A stretch of DNA of 64,000 nucleotides from Rhizomicrobium sp. (GCA_037200985.1 JBBCGJ010000001.1:3944756-4008755); one strand, 5' to 3'. Counted from the stretch's first letter, positions 8,759 through 16,676 are shown. The notes: generated by a model from the letters alone, not told the origin. A program made the numbers and translations.

Positions 8759-8803
8759 GCGGGCGAACATTTTGGGTTGGCGGGCGGCAAAATGTTCGCC
8801 CGC
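8759..8803. repeat. Constant-loop hairpin repeat, copy 2
   Basis: Left arm 8759-8774 and right arm 8788-8803 pair perfectly over 16 bases. The inner stem is GAACATTTTG, unlike copies 1 and 3. The loop at 8775-8787 is GGTTGGCGGGCGG, a one-base-shorter version of the common loop. Confidence 0.8.
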
Positions 8804-8828
8804 CGGACAGGATTAAACTAAGAACCGC

Positions 8829-8876
8829 GCGGGCGGGCAAAGTAGGGTTGGCGTGGCGGCTACTTTGCCCGCCCGC
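8829..8876. repeat. Constant-loop hairpin repeat, copy 3
   Basis: Arms 8829-8845 and 8860-8876 pair perfectly over 17 bases (inner stem GGGCAAAGTAG); loop 8846-8859 is GGTTGGCGTGGCGG. It ends ten bases from the tRNA-Glu 3' end and could also terminate that transcript. Confidence 0.8.
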
Positions 8877-8885
8877 CATCAAAAG

Positions 8886-8960
8886 TGGCGCGCCCTAGGG
8901 GAGTCGAACCCCTCTTGCAAGATTGAAAGTCTCGAGTCCTAACCGATAGACGAAGGGCGC
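8886..8960 (-). tRNA. tRNA-Glu (UUC)
   Basis: The minus strand folds as a cloverleaf. GCGCCCT at the 5' end pairs with AGGGCGC at the 3' end, followed by discriminator G and an encoded CCA. The anticodon loop is CTTTCAA with anticodon TTC, and the T arm is GAGGGGTTCGACTCCCC. It decodes GAA/GAG. Confidence 0.95.
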
Positions 8961-8969
8961 GTGGCGGTG

Positions 8970-8998
8970 CCTATACTAAGCAAGCCGCCGGCTTGCAA
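8970..8998 (-). promoter_or_regulatory. Promoter of tRNA-Glu
   Basis: On the minus strand TTGCAA (8998-8993) and TATAGG (8975-8970) are separated by exactly 17 bases, and the tRNA begins ten bases beyond the -10. This is a good housekeeping sigma factor match. Confidence 0.6.
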
Positions 8999-9015
8999 TG
9001 GACCTTCGGCGGCCC

Positions 9016-9044
9016 TTGTCGCCGCTGCCGCCCTGACGTTAAGA
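9016..9044 (+). promoter_or_regulatory. Possible promoter of tRNA-Gln
   Basis: TTGTCG, 17 bases, then TTAAGA, about 50 bases before the tRNA. The hexamers are weak matches. Confidence 0.3.
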
Positions 9045-9092
9045 AGGCGCCTCGACCAGGGAAAGGGCCGCGAAACGCGCCGCCGGTTCCGT

Positions 9093-9166
9093 TGGGGGAT
9101 CGTCTAATGGTAGGACAGCAGACTTTGACTCTGCTTATCATGGTTCGAATCCATGTCCCCCAGCCA
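9093..9166 (+). tRNA. tRNA-Gln (UUG)
   Basis: Acceptor TGGGGGA pairs with TCCCCCA, then discriminator G and encoded CCA. The anticodon loop CTTTGAC gives anticodon TTG, and the T loop is TTCGAAT. It decodes CAA/CAG. Confidence 0.95.
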
Positions 9167-9171
9167 ATCCC

Positions 9172-9199
9172 TTGCTTTGGACCGGCCATTCGCTATAAG
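9172..9199 (+). promoter_or_regulatory. Promoter of tRNA-Lys
   Basis: TTGCTT (9172-9177), a 16-base spacer and TATAAG (9194-9199) lie between the tRNA-Gln CCA end and tRNA-Lys, so tRNA-Lys can be transcribed independently of its neighbour. Confidence 0.5.
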
Positions 9200-9237
9200 C
9201 GGGCCGGCCGCCCGACGCCGTCGCCCGCGGGCGACAC

Positions 9238-9312
9238 AGGCCCGTAGCTCAGCGGTAGAGCAACAGACTTTTAATCTGCCGGCCGTGGGTTCGATCCCCA
9301 CCGGGCCTACCA
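9238..9312 (+). tRNA. tRNA-Lys (UUU)
   Basis: Acceptor AGGCCCG pairs with CGGGCCT, followed by A and an encoded CCA. The anticodon loop CTTTTAA gives TTT, and the T arm is GTGGGTTCGATCCCCAC. It decodes AAA/AAG. Confidence 0.95.
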
Positions 9313-9401
9313 CCGCAACGCCGCCGCGCCGTTTCCGGCGCCCGGCAGTGTCCTAATGCGACGAGAGCCGCTATCGTGGCCGCGACGAGCGGAGGCTGCC
9401 G

Positions 9402-9770
9402 ATGGCGCGCATTACGGCATTTGGTGGGGTCTTCTTCCATAGCGCAAATCCACAGGCACTTGCCGCGTGGTATCGCGACACGCTCGGGCTGACGATCGAG
9501 GATTGGGGCGGCGCGATGATCCGCGCGGACGGCGCCGGTCCATCCTACGGGGTATGGGCTCCTTTCAACAAGGACACGGGCTATTTCGAGCCCTCGTCGC
9601 GCGAGTTCATGATCAATTTCGCGGTGGACGACCTGGATGGATTCCTGGCCGGGCTCGAGGCCAAGGGCGTCGAGGTGAAAGGCCGTCAGCACATGGACGG
9701 CATGGGCAAGTTCGCCTGGATCCTCGATCCCGACGGAACGAAGCTCGAATTTTGGCAGCCGGAGCCGTAG
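9402..9770 (+). CDS. VOC-superfamily (glyoxalase/dioxygenase fold) protein
   Basis: 122 residues, the size of a single VOC module with two beta-alpha-beta-beta-beta units. The first unit has the FFHSANPQALAAWYRDTLGL helix pattern; the second ends ILDPDGTKLEFWQP, the classic VOC C-terminus whose glutamate is a metal ligand in many members. The likely ligands are a His near residue 13 and this Glu. Family members include glyoxalase I, fosfomycin-resistance enzymes and bleomycin-binding proteins; nothing here discriminates among them. GGAGG lies a few bases before the ATG. It is a stand-alone gene after the tRNAs. Confidence 0.85.
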   Translation: MARITAFGGVFFHSANPQALAAWYRDTLGLTIEDWGGAMIRADGAGPSYGVWAPFNKDTGYFEPSSREFMINFAVDDLDGFLAGLEAKGVEVKGRQHMDGMGKFAWILDPDGTKLEFWQPEP

Positions 9771-9880
9771 CCGCCCTCAAATCGGACAAGACAGAACGCC
9801 CATTCGGCGCGGGTTCGGCGTTTGTCGGAAGGCCCTGCCGCATTATATTGTTCCTCGAGATCTCGCAGGGAGGCGGCGGC

Positions 9881-10417
9881 GTGAATCCGGTCGGCCATGC
9901 GCTGGTGGTCGGCGGCTCCGGCATGCTCGCGGGCCTTTGCCGCTCGCTGTGCGCGCATGCGGAGCGGGTTTCCGTCCTGGCGCGCAACGACCGGCGCATC
10001 CGCGCCGTGGCGCCCGATATCGAACCTGTCGCCTGCGATTACAATGACGGCCGGGCCCTGGCCGAGACCCTCGCGCTGATCGAGCCGCCCGATCTGGTCG
10101 TCGCCTGGATTCACGGCCGTGCTCCCGCCGCGCGGCGTGCCCTGGCCGAAAGCGTCGCCGCCGAGGGGCGTTTCGTCCAGGTGCTGGGCAGCGCGCATGG
10201 CGATCCCGCCCATCCCGAGCGCCTGAAGGAGATGGCGCAGGCCACCGACGGTCTTCCCATCGACTATCAGGCGGTGGTGCTCGGCTTCGTCGTGACCGAG
10301 GGCCGCTCGCGCTGGCTGACCAATGACGAGATTTCGGACGGCGTGTTCGCCGCGCTCGAATCCGGCTCGGCATTCTCCATCGTCGGTACGGTGGAACCGT
10401 GGAGCGCGCACCCTTAG
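9881..10417 (+). CDS. Short Rossmann-fold (SDR-like) protein
   Basis: 178 residues. The N-terminus HALVVGGSGMLAGL is a glycine-rich NAD(P)-binding loop, followed by a strand ending VLARN, a typical beta2 end. I see no YxxxK catalytic pair, and the protein stops well short of a full 250-residue SDR, so it is either a minimal SDR-like binding protein or an unusual reductase. The frame is open to 9467, but GTG at 9881 is preceded by AGGGAGG and begins right before the Rossmann strand, so it is the better start. There is no operon partner. Confidence 0.65.
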   Translation: MNPVGHALVVGGSGMLAGLCRSLCAHAERVSVLARNDRRIRAVAPDIEPVACDYNDGRALAETLALIEPPDLVVAWIHGRAPAARRALAESVAAEGRFVQVLGSAHGDPAHPERLKEMAQATDGLPIDYQAVVLGFVVTEGRSRWLTNDEISDGVFAALESGSAFSIVGTVEPWSAHP

Positions 10418-10495
10418 CGGTTCGAGCGCCGCACCGGATTGCCGTCCGGGTCTTGCCGTTGCAGAACTGGAACGCGTCCGATGCGTTATCCCGTC

Positions 10496-10816
10496 ATGAA
10501 GACGACGAAGGCGAAGACGACGAAGAAGACGACCAAGCGGACGACGTCCGCTGCGCGCTGGTCCGGCCGGGTCACGCGCGAGAGCCATGCGCTGACGCTG
10601 GAGGACAAGGTCTTCACCGGTTCCGATCCGAAGAAGATCGCGCATTCGCTGAAGCGCTCGGCCGAACGCAGCCATGCGCGCAAGACCTCGCCCTACCGCT
10701 CGGCGCTGTCCATGCTCACCTTCTACATCAACCGCGCCGGCAAGGCGCTGCCGGCAAGCCGCCGCCGCGTGCTCGAACGCGCCAAGGGCGAACTCAAGAC
10801 GCTATTCGGCCGTTAG
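10496..10816 (+). CDS. DUF3175 family protein
   Basis: A basic 106-residue protein starting with a Lys/Thr-rich tail (KTTKAKTTKKTTKRTT). The conserved DUF3175 body follows: RWSGRVTRESHALTLEDKVF, then DPKKIAHSLKRSAERS, then LSMLTFYINRAGKALP. The lysine-rich head suggests nucleic-acid contact, but no function is known. Start choice is uncertain: ATGs at 10481 and 10496 are both plausible, the second directly before the basic tail. Its last 15 bases overlap the 3' end of the convergent YjbR gene. Confidence 0.75.
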   Translation: MKTTKAKTTKKTTKRTTSAARWSGRVTRESHALTLEDKVFTGSDPKKIAHSLKRSAERSHARKTSPYRSALSMLTFYINRAGKALPASRRRVLERAKGELKTLFGR

Positions 10817-11161
10817 CCGCGCCTGGAGCTTTTTCGGCGCCGTATACCGCCAGGCGGCTTCGACATAGGCGCGCAATTCCTTCGGCCCGAGCTTGGTCAC
10901 GTCGACATAGAGCCACAGCAGTGCGCCTGCCCGCATCGGCGCGAAGGTGTCCGGCGCGGCCTCGACCAGCATCGTCACCCGATCCTTCGGCAGGCGCAGG
11001 GTCCACCGCTCCGACCTGCTCCCGAACAGCGCGAAGGTCTTGCTCCCGATATTGAACCAGATGCCATGGCCGTCCTGGATTTCCCGCGTGCTGGGCAGGG
11101 CCAGCGCCGCCTTCTTGATGGCGGCGTATTTCGGCGGCGTTTTGATGCGCGGGCTCGGCAT
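10802..11161 (-). CDS. MmcQ/YjbR family protein
   Basis: 119 residues with the YjbR fold pattern: ALALPSTREIQDGHGIWFNIGSKTFALF at the N-terminus, then a helix-rich C-terminal part with the conserved aromatic KLGPKELRAYVEAAWRY. Members are double-wing or CyaY-like small proteins sometimes described as DNA-binding; no enzymatic role is established. A second, diverged member is at 54994-55341. Convergent with the DUF3175 gene. Confidence 0.8.
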   Translation of the reverse strand: MPSPRIKTPPKYAAIKKAALALPSTREIQDGHGIWFNIGSKTFALFGSRSERWTLRLPKDRVTMLVEAAPDTFAPMRAGALLWLYVDVTKLGPKELRAYVEAAWRYTAPKKLQARLTAE

Positions 11162-11214
11162 GGCGGGGCAGATTATGCCACGGCCCGGCCGCCGGTCCCA
11201 TCGGCAGGCTTGCC

Positions 11215-11243
11215 TTGACAGGCTTTCCCCCCGCCCATTACAT
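11215..11243 (+). promoter_or_regulatory. Probable promoter of tRNA-Met (and threonine deaminase)
   Basis: A perfect TTGACA at 11215-11220 lies 48 bases before the tRNA; 17 bases later is TTACAT, a weak -10. It is the only convincing -35 upstream of the tRNA and of the following gene. Confidence 0.45.
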
Positions 11244-11262
11244 GCCGCGCCGCGAAAGGTTT

Positions 11263-11337
11263 GGCAGCGTAGCTCAGTGGTAGAGCAGGGGAATCATAAT
11301 CCCTTGGTCGGGGGTTCAAATCCCTCCGCTGCTACCA
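11263..11337 (+). tRNA. tRNA-Met (CAU, elongator)
   Basis: GGCAGCG pairs with CGCTGCT (G1-U72 wobble), then A and an encoded CCA. The anticodon region GGGGAATCATAATCCCT gives anticodon CAT. The AATCATAA loop surroundings match elongator Met of this class better than initiator Met or tRNA-Ile2. Confidence 0.9.
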
Positions 11338-11358
11338 GACTTGCGATGAGGTGACGCG

Positions 11359-12585
11359 TTGGACGCACAGACCGCCCCGATCACCATCGACGATGTCCGC
11401 GCCGCCGCGCGCGCCATCCAGGGCGCGGTCGAGCGCACGCCGACCCGCCATTCCGAGACGCTCTCGCGCATCGCCGGCGCCGGCCTGCACCTGAAATTCG
11501 AGAACCTGCAATACACCGCCTCCTTCAAGGAGCGCGGCGCGCTGAACAAGCTGCTCTCGCTCTCCGAGGAGGAGCGCAAGCGCGGCGTCATCGCGATGTC
11601 GGCCGGCAACCACGCCCAGGGCGTCGCCTATCACGGCGGAAGGCTCGGCGTTCCCGTCACCATCGTGATGCCGCTCGGCACGCCCTTCACCAAGGTCCGG
11701 CACACCAAGGATTTCGGTGCCCATGTCATCCTGGAAGGCGCCACGCTAAGCGAATCCTACACTCACGCCCTCGCCATCGCGAAGGAACAGGGTCTGGCCT
11801 TCGTCCATCCTTACGACGATCCGATGATCATCGCCGGCCAGGGCACGGTGGCGCTCGAGATGCTGGCCGACGCGGAAGAGCCGCTCGACACCCTCGTCGT
11901 GCCGGTCGGCGGCGGCGGGCTGATCTCCGGCATCGCCATCGCCGCCAAGGCGATCAATCCCGCGATCCAGATCTACGGCGTGCAGACCCGCGCCTATCCC
12001 TCGATGTACGACACCGTCAAGAGCGCGAACCTGCCGAGCGCCGGCCAGACCATCGCCGAGGGCATCGCGGTCAAGGACCCCGGCAAGATCACGCGCGAGA
12101 TCGTGCGCGCCCATGTCCACGACATCCTGCTGGTCGACGAGGCCCAGATCGAACAGGCCCTGGCCGCGCTGCTCGAGATCGAGAAGACGGTGGTCGAGGG
12201 CGCCGCCGCGGCGGCCTATGCCGCGGTGCTCGACAACAAGCAGCTTTTCCACGGCAAGCGCGTCGGCATTGTGCTGTCGGGCGGTAATATCGACATGCGG
12301 CTGCTGTCCAACGTCATCCTGCGCGAGCTGTCGCGCGAGGGCCGCCTGCTCAGCCTCGAAGTCGAGATCGAGGACCGCCCCGGCCTTCTGGCGCGCGTCG
12401 CCACGCTGGTCGGCGACGCCGGCGGCAACATCCTGGAAGTCAGCCACAACCGCATGATGACCGACATGCCGGTCAAGTCGGCTTATCTGGGCATGGTGGT
12501 GGAAGCGCGCGACAGCGGCCACGCCGACGAGATCCGCGCCGCGCTCACCGGCGCCGGATTCACGCTCAGGACGACGGGCGTCTGA
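11359..12585 (+). CDS. ilvA: Threonine ammonia-lyase (threonine deaminase)
   Basis: 408 residues. PLP-dependent fold type II enzyme converting L-threonine to 2-oxobutanoate and ammonia, the entry to isoleucine synthesis or threonine catabolism. The Schiff-base lysine is K57 in SFKERGA; the phosphate-binding loop reads VGGGGLISG. A C-terminal ACT domain (about residues 330-405, EVEIEDRPGLLARV) suggests allosteric amino-acid control. The single ACT-type domain and length match the shorter TdcB/IlvA-like form. A stop codon sits just upstream in frame, so TTG at 11359 is the only start before the conserved N-terminus; GAGG is seven bases ahead. Only 21 bases separate it from tRNA-Met. Confidence 0.92.
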   Translation: MDAQTAPITIDDVRAAARAIQGAVERTPTRHSETLSRIAGAGLHLKFENLQYTASFKERGALNKLLSLSEEERKRGVIAMSAGNHAQGVAYHGGRLGVPVTIVMPLGTPFTKVRHTKDFGAHVILEGATLSESYTHALAIAKEQGLAFVHPYDDPMIIAGQGTVALEMLADAEEPLDTLVVPVGGGGLISGIAIAAKAINPAIQIYGVQTRAYPSMYDTVKSANLPSAGQTIAEGIAVKDPGKITREIVRAHVHDILLVDEAQIEQALAALLEIEKTVVEGAAAAAYAAVLDNKQLFHGKRVGIVLSGGNIDMRLLSNVILRELSREGRLLSLEVEIEDRPGLLARVATLVGDAGGNILEVSHNRMMTDMPVKSAYLGMVVEARDSGHADEIRAALTGAGFTLRTTGV

Positions 12586-12611
12586 TTTACCCTCCCTCAA
12601 GGCGAGGGTAG

Positions 12612-13037
12612 TCACCGGCTGAATTTCTCGCTCAACACGATGGACGACACCGTCCGCGCCACGCCGGCGGTCTTGCCGATGCGGTCGAGCAGGGCGTCGA
12701 TCCGCGCCGGCGTCTCGGTCTCCACGGTCGCGATCAAATCGAAGCTGCCCGCCACCGCCGCAAGGGAGCGAACCTCCGGCATCTTCTTCAGTTCCGCCGC
12801 CACCCGGTCGGCGCGCTTAGGATCGCTCGCGATCATCACCACGGCGCGCAGCTTGCCCGTATCCGCCTCGTCGGAGAGGCGTACGGTATAGCCCTTGATC
12901 GTTCCCGCGCGCTCCAGCCGCGCGATGCGCTCCTGCACGGTGGAGCGCGCCAGCCCCAGCTTGCGCGCCAGCGAAGCGGTCGGCTCGCGCGCATTGGCGC
13001 GCAGCAGGGCGAGCAGCCTGGCATCGGACTCGCGCAT
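12612..13037 (-). CDS. Lrp/AsnC family transcriptional regulator
   Basis: 141 residues. Winged HTH at residues 1-60 (LLRANAREPTASLARKLGLA, then TVQERIARLERAGTIKGY) followed by a RAM/AsnC ligand-binding domain with the AVAGSFDLIATVET core. Such proteins form octamers that sense amino acids. It is divergent from a lysine-dehydrogenase-like gene and a semialdehyde dehydrogenase follows further on, so lysine or a derivative is the likely effector. A symmetrical site lies immediately upstream of its start and suggests autoregulation. The frame runs to 13961 but ATG at 13037 fits the family start. Confidence 0.88.
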   Translation of the reverse strand: MRESDARLLALLRANAREPTASLARKLGLARSTVQERIARLERAGTIKGYTVRLSDEADTGKLRAVVMIASDPKRADRVAAELKKMPEVRSLAAVAGSFDLIATVETETPARIDALLDRIGKTAGVARTVSSIVLSEKFSR

Positions 13038-13044
13038 GGGAGAA

Positions 13045-13081
13045 ATCCGGCGAATTGCCGGATAACCCTGCGATTCGCCGG
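13045..13081. promoter_or_regulatory. Candidate Lrp/AsnC operator pair
   Basis: ATCCGGC-GAATT-GCCGGAT (13045-13063) is a perfect 7-base inverted repeat. A further ATTCGCCGG at 13073-13081 is the exact reverse complement of CCGGCGAAT inside it, 26 bases away. The site begins eight bases upstream of the regulator's start codon, in the gap facing the lysine dehydrogenase gene. Confidence 0.5.
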
Positions 13082-13141
13082 AAGGAAATGCAACCCTCGG
13101 CGCATTGCCGTCTGCGAAACGTCTCTTTCCTCCTTCAAACT

Positions 13142-13233
13142 CCGTCATCGCCCGGCCCACGCCGTCGCTAGGCCTGTCCGGGCGACCCGTTTTCGTTGCC
13201 GATTGGATCGCCCGCATGCGCGGGCGATGACGG
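13142..13233. repeat. CGTCATCGCCCG palindromic repeat, copy 1
   Basis: A 92-base element with perfect 13-base terminal inverted repeats (CCGTCATCGCCCG and CGGGCGATGACGG) and its own hairpin at 13207-13228. The same ends recur at about 54013, 58151, 58600 and 61192. It lies between the Lrp operator and the lysine dehydrogenase start. Confidence 0.8.
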
Positions 13234-13247
13234 CTTTGGAGGTACGT

Positions 13248-14327
13248 ATGAAAAACGTCATGCTGGTCGGCGGCGGCAAGATCGGGATCGCGATCGCCGA
13301 GCTTCTGTCGGGCACGGGCGATTATCGCGTGACGGTCGCCGACCGCGACGCCGCCTCGCTGGCGCGCATGCCGCGGACGAACGTGACGACCCGCGTCGTC
13401 GAGATCGCTGATCCCGCGTCCTTCGCGGCCGCGGTGAAGGGCCATGACGTCGTGCTCTCCGCCACGCCCTATCATCTGACCGCCGTCGTCGCCGACGCCG
13501 CCAAGACGGCCGGCGCGCACTATCTCGACCTGACCGAGGACGTCGAGTCGACCCGCACCATCCGCCGCCTTGCCGCGGGCGCCGACACGGCGTTCATCCC
13601 GCAATGCGGCCTCGCCCCCGGCTTCATCTCGATCGTCGCCGCCGACCTCGCCAAGAAATTCGACAGCCTGCGCGAGGTGCAGATGCGCGTCGGCGCGCTG
13701 CCGGAGTTTCCGACCAACGCGCTCAAATACAATCTCACCTGGTCGACCGACGGGCTGATCAACGAATACTGCAACCCTTGCGAATCGATCCGCGACGGCC
13801 GCCGGGGCGAGGTCCCAGCGCTCGAAGAGCTCGAGGAATTCGCCCTCGACGGCACCGAATACGAGGCGTTCAACACCTCGGGCGGCCTCGGCACGCTGTG
13901 CGACACGCTGGACGGCAAGGTCGAGAATCTGAACTACAAGACCGTGCGCTATCCCGGCCACCGAGACATCGTGAAGATGCTGGTGCGCGACCTGCGCCTG
14001 GGCCTGCGCCGCGACGTGCTGAAGGACGTGCTGGAGACCGCGATCCCGATCACCTATCAGGACGTGGTGCTGATCTTCGTCACCGTCTCGGGCCTGCGCG
14101 AGGGAAGGCTGACGCAGGAAAGCTATGCCCGGAAGATCTACGCTCAGGAGGTCGGGGGCCGGCTGATGAGCGCGATCCAGATCACCACCGCGGCCGGCAT
14201 CTGCGCCATGTGCGACATGCTGGTGGACGGCAAGCTGCCGCAGAAAGGCTTCGTGCGCCAGGAAGAGGCGAAGCTGTCGGACTTCCTCGCCAACCGCTTC
14301 GGCCGCTACTACGCCGGTGCGCAGTAG
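13248..14327 (+). CDS. Saccharopine dehydrogenase-family enzyme, probable L-lysine 6-dehydrogenase
   Basis: 359 residues with an N-terminal Rossmann domain (VMLVGGGKIGIAIAELL) and a C-terminal catalytic domain, the layout of saccharopine reductase-like proteins. Residues around NLTWSTDGLINEYCNPCE resemble the substrate loop of lysine 6-dehydrogenase, which oxidises the epsilon-amino group of lysine to 2-aminoadipate 6-semialdehyde using NAD+. The downstream ALDH7 gene would oxidise that product, and a divergent Lrp/AsnC regulator would sense it, which supports a lysine-degradation role. A saccharopine-forming or carboxynorspermidine-type activity is the alternative. GGAGG lies six bases before the ATG, and a palindromic repeat lies just upstream of that. 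Confidence 0.72.
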   Translation: MKNVMLVGGGKIGIAIAELLSGTGDYRVTVADRDAASLARMPRTNVTTRVVEIADPASFAAAVKGHDVVLSATPYHLTAVVADAAKTAGAHYLDLTEDVESTRTIRRLAAGADTAFIPQCGLAPGFISIVAADLAKKFDSLREVQMRVGALPEFPTNALKYNLTWSTDGLINEYCNPCESIRDGRRGEVPALEELEEFALDGTEYEAFNTSGGLGTLCDTLDGKVENLNYKTVRYPGHRDIVKMLVRDLRLGLRRDVLKDVLETAIPITYQDVVLIFVTVSGLREGRLTQESYARKIYAQEVGGRLMSAIQITTAAGICAMCDMLVDGKLPQKGFVRQEEAKLSDFLANRFGRYYAGAQ

Positions 14328-14334
14328 CGCTCCG

Positions 14335-16551
14335 CTATTCGCGCAGCTTCGCCAGCATCGCGCGGAAGATGTCGGAATAGTCGTCGCTCCAGGCGCGCTG
14401 CGCCGGCATCACGACGCGCCAGCCGGGGCCGAGCTTCAGCGCCTTCAGGTCTTCGGCCGAACGGGCGACGAGCCCGATCTCGGCCTGAAGGTGCAGCGTA
14501 TGCGGCGTCGGCACCGGATCGCGCCGCACGACCGTGATCATGCCGTTCTCCGCCGCAGCCGCGGCGACGACCTCGGCCAGCCTTACGTTCTTGTTGGAGA
14601 TGTTGACGACGATGGCGCCGTGCGGCGAAAGCCGGGCGCGATAGAGCGCGAAGGCCTCGCGCGTCAGCATATGCGTGGGCACCGCGTCGGACGAGAACAT
14701 GTCGAGCAGCAGCAGGTCGATCCCCGGCGCGGTCTCGCGCAGGGTGAGCCTGCCGTCGCCGATCACCGTGGCGGCGCCCGGCGCGCAGGTCGAGAAGGAG
14801 CGGAACAGGCTCCGGTCGCGCGCGATGGTGTCGCTCATCGGATCGAGTTCGTAGAACGTCCAGCGCTCGCCCGGCGCGCTCTCGCAGGACAGCGCCCCCA
14901 TGCCGAGCCCGACCAGCGCGACCCGCGCCAGCCGTCCGCCGGCGCGCGCCCGCACCGCCTCGATGGCGCCGGCATAGGAGCCGCCGCGATAGTAATAGGT
15001 GAGCGGTTCGGGCCGCGCGGTCAGCGCCCGGCCCCGATCGTCGCGGATCTGCTCGCCGCCATGGGCGACCGTGCCCTGGTACAGCACGCGATATTTGCCG
15101 CCGTCGATGTCGACCGCCCGGTAGACCGCGTAGAACGAGCGGCCGCGATACACCGCGCTCTGCGAGATGTCGTAGAGATCGGTCACCGCGAACAGGAGCG
15201 CGGCCAGGCCGATCAGGCGCGCCGGATGGGCGCCCTGGAACGCCGTCAGCACCGCCAGCGCCATCACCGCGACGGCGAAATAGGCGGCGCGCTGCTCGAG
15301 GAAGAGAAACGGAACCGCGACCGCCGCGCCCAGCACGAGCACGAACGCACCGTCCTTCAGCCAGGCCGCGCGCGGCGTCGTCCACATATTCGGCCGCACC
15401 AGCAGCGCGGCGACGGCGAGCAGCGGATATTCCAGCACGGTGGTGAAGATCTGCGGCGCCAGCAGGGCCGCGAAGGCGCCGCCGAGCACGCCGCCCAGCG
15501 ACATCCAGACATAGAACGACGTGATCTGCGCCGGCGCCGGACGGCGGCGATAGAGCTCCGCCTGGCACACCATCGCCGCGACGAAGAACGCGGCGAGATG
15601 GCCGCAGATCGCCAGCCCCCAGCCGATATGTCCCGTCCACAGCAGGAGCACGATCAGCAGGGCCGTGGTGAAAGGCTGCGCCGCGAGCATCAGCCGGGGC
15701 GCGATCGGCGGCCGGTCGGAGAACGCGAAGACGAAGGTGAGCAGATAGAGCGCCAGTGGCATGATCCACAGGAACGGCGCCGAGGCGACGTCGGTGGCGA
15801 TATGCGCCGTCACTGCGACCAGCAATCCGGACGGAATGAATCCGAGAACCGCCCAGGACAGCTTGTCGCGCGCCGCGACCTTCGTCCGCGCGGCGGGCGC
15901 GGCCGATGCGGCGCCGCTCCGGCGCATCGCCAGCGTCCCGCTGGCGGCGATGGCGAACACCAGCACGATATAGCCGATGCTCCACAGCCGCGACTGCTGC
16001 GTCAGGCCGAAGCTCGGCTCGATCGCGAACGGATAGGCGAGCAGGACCGCGAAGGAGCCGAGATTGGAGGCGCGGTAGAGGTGATACGCATTGGGCGCGC
16101 CGGTCTGCGCGAGCCAGGCCTGGAGCAGCGGCGCGTTGGCCGACAGCGCGAAACAGGGCAGCCCGACGGAGGCGAGGAACAGCCCGATCAGCCAGAGCGA
16201 CACCCCCGATTGCGGCGGGTGGACGAAGCCGGCGCCGATCGCGATCGGCAGCAGCAGCGTCGCGAGCGCCAGCACCGCGACATGCACCAGCGCCGCATGG
16301 CGCAGCGGCAGCAGCCGCATCAGCAGATGGGCATAGACATAGCCGGCCAGCAAAAGGCCCTGGAACACCACCATCGCGACAGACCACACCGCGGCGGAGC
16401 CGCCGAGGACCGGCAGCACCATCTTGGAGAACATCGGCTCGACGAAGAACAGAAGGGCCGCCGACAGGAAGGCGCTCGCGGAAAACACGAGCGTGGGCGC
16501 GGCCGCGCCGGGCTGCGCGCGCGAGACGGTATCGGCGTCCAAGGCGGTCAT
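14335..16551 (-). CDS. Fused membrane/spermidine-synthase-like protein (SpeE family)
   Basis: 738 residues. Residues 1 to about 430 contain many hydrophobic segments with MFS-like spacing (SAFLSAALLFFVEPMFSKMV at the start). The C-terminal 250 residues have an aminopropyltransferase/SAM-binding fold: VALVGLGMGALSCES, the acidic ELDP at the end of the next strand, and LLLLDMFSSDAVPTHMLT. Fused spermidine-synthase-like membrane proteins are common in proteobacteria, but their polyamine activity is mostly unproven. It lies in antiparallel orientation between the lysine dehydrogenase and ALDH7 genes, with only seven bases to the former's stop. Polyamine chemistry linked to lysine (cadaverine) is possible but speculative. 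Confidence 0.8.
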   Translation of the reverse strand: MTALDADTVSRAQPGAAAPTLVFSASAFLSAALLFFVEPMFSKMVLPVLGGSAAVWSVAMVVFQGLLLAGYVYAHLLMRLLPLRHAALVHVAVLALATLLLPIAIGAGFVHPPQSGVSLWLIGLFLASVGLPCFALSANAPLLQAWLAQTGAPNAYHLYRASNLGSFAVLLAYPFAIEPSFGLTQQSRLWSIGYIVLVFAIAASGTLAMRRSGAASAAPAARTKVAARDKLSWAVLGFIPSGLLVAVTAHIATDVASAPFLWIMPLALYLLTFVFAFSDRPPIAPRLMLAAQPFTTALLIVLLLWTGHIGWGLAICGHLAAFFVAAMVCQAELYRRRPAPAQITSFYVWMSLGGVLGGAFAALLAPQIFTTVLEYPLLAVAALLVRPNMWTTPRAAWLKDGAFVLVLGAAVAVPFLFLEQRAAYFAVAVMALAVLTAFQGAHPARLIGLAALLFAVTDLYDISQSAVYRGRSFYAVYRAVDIDGGKYRVLYQGTVAHGGEQIRDDRGRALTARPEPLTYYYRGGSYAGAIEAVRARAGGRLARVALVGLGMGALSCESAPGERWTFYELDPMSDTIARDRSLFRSFSTCAPGAATVIGDGRLTLRETAPGIDLLLLDMFSSDAVPTHMLTREAFALYRARLSPHGAIVVNISNKNVRLAEVVAAAAAENGMITVVRRDPVPTPHTLHLQAEIGLVARSAEDLKALKLGPGWRVVMPAQRAWSDDYSDIFRAMLAKLRE

Positions 16552-16676
16552 GAGGGTTCCGTTCGGCTGGCCGGCAAGGCTACGCCGGCCGGGTTAAGGC
16601 AAGCTTTCCCGGCCGCATTGATCGGGCCGCGAAAGCGGAGTACTGAGCCGCAATTCTCCCGTTTTTCGAGGGTTTC

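Noticed and set aside
8713..8876. CRISPR-like array
   Set aside because: Only three units, and the variable parts are paired arms and not spacers; no cas genes.
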